A stretch of DNA of 64,000 bases from NCBI RefSeq assembly GCF_002845745.1, contig NZ_PIUM01000027.1, forward strand, positions 1-64,000, read 5' to 3'. The notes below the pieces were generated by a model that was not told where the DNA came from, ran no database searches, and worked only from the letters and a program-made list of their open reading frames with translations. This document shows positions 63,978 through 64,000 of the stretch, piece after piece. Position 1 is the first letter of the stretch. Every line of letters begins with the position of its first letter. A program made the translations under genes and the position numbers. The DNA comes from Telmatospirillum siberiense (GTDB lineage: Bacteria > Pseudomonadota > Alphaproteobacteria > Rhodospirillales > Magnetospirillaceae).

Positions 63978-64000
63978 ATGGTTGTGAGCTCTCTGCGCAA
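63978..64000 (+). CDS. Start of a gene cut by the window edge
   Basis: ATG at 63978 is preceded by GGAAGG (63967-63972) at good spacing and follows an apparent promoter region. Only MVVSSLR is visible, so the product cannot be named. Confidence 0.4.

Overview
The window reads as chromosome of a GC-rich alphaproteobacterium, most likely a member of the Rhodospirillales (Magnetospirillum or Telmatospirillum-like). This is inferred from the F1-ATPase zeta inhibitor gene, aerobic-type cobaltochelatase CobS/CobT beside a J-domain gene and bolA, DUF1236 and DoxX/LysR genes, and the codon usage. I saw no rRNA operon, CRISPR array, insertion-sequence transposase or prophage. One tRNA (Ser, GGA anticodon) is present.

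Layout. 1-7334 (minus): a two-partner secretion locus, transporter TpsB followed by a giant filamentous-haemagglutinin/CdiA-like TpsA whose C-terminus lies off the left edge. 7640-11692 (plus): a Trp/Tyr-codon leader peptide with hairpins, a prephenate/arogenate dehydrogenase, and a translationally coupled fusion of an EndoQ-like endonuclease and a UvrD-type helicase. 11806-15141: a quinone-detoxification-like cluster (DoxX, VOC dioxygenase, glutathionyl-hydroquinone reductase) divergent from a LysR regulator. 15196-18879: deaminase, OsmC, small secreted and membrane proteins, tRNA-Ser and an EF-hand-like protein. 18993-26368: lepA, then trehalose genes otsB, membrane-anchored otsA and a GH15 hydrolase. 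27045-34981: ATPase zeta inhibitor, then translation genes on the minus strand (thrS, infC with an apparent AUA start, rpmI, rplT, pheS, pheT). 35152-41321: methyltransferase, LysE exporter, two envelope glycosyltransferases, hydrolase, SDR and TPR protein. 41338-44342: leucine leader, leuA, phoH. 45339-48905: a three-gene operon predicted to make polyprenyl-phospho-D-arabinose. 48960-51791: yjbQ, queC, hldE. 51990-54640: a tandem pair of degenerate GGDEF/EAL-like proteins. 55067-59284: cobV, cobC, accA, a Tat-exported superoxide dismutase and an NTF2-like protein. 59813-63734: cobT, cobS, a J-domain protein and divergent bolA.

The intergenic DNA is unusually rich in inverted repeats: several long perfect hairpins of unrelated sequence (up to a 24 bp stem with a 3 nt loop), a 212 bp element with terminal inverted repeats just before otsB, and dispersed repeat families with two or more copies in the window.

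The features most worth a second look are the EndoQ-UvrD fusion with a clamp-binding-like tail, the Trp/Tyr attenuator ahead of tyrA, the D-arabinose donor operon, the paired catalytically dead GGDEF/EAL proteins, and the unique-sequence hairpins.
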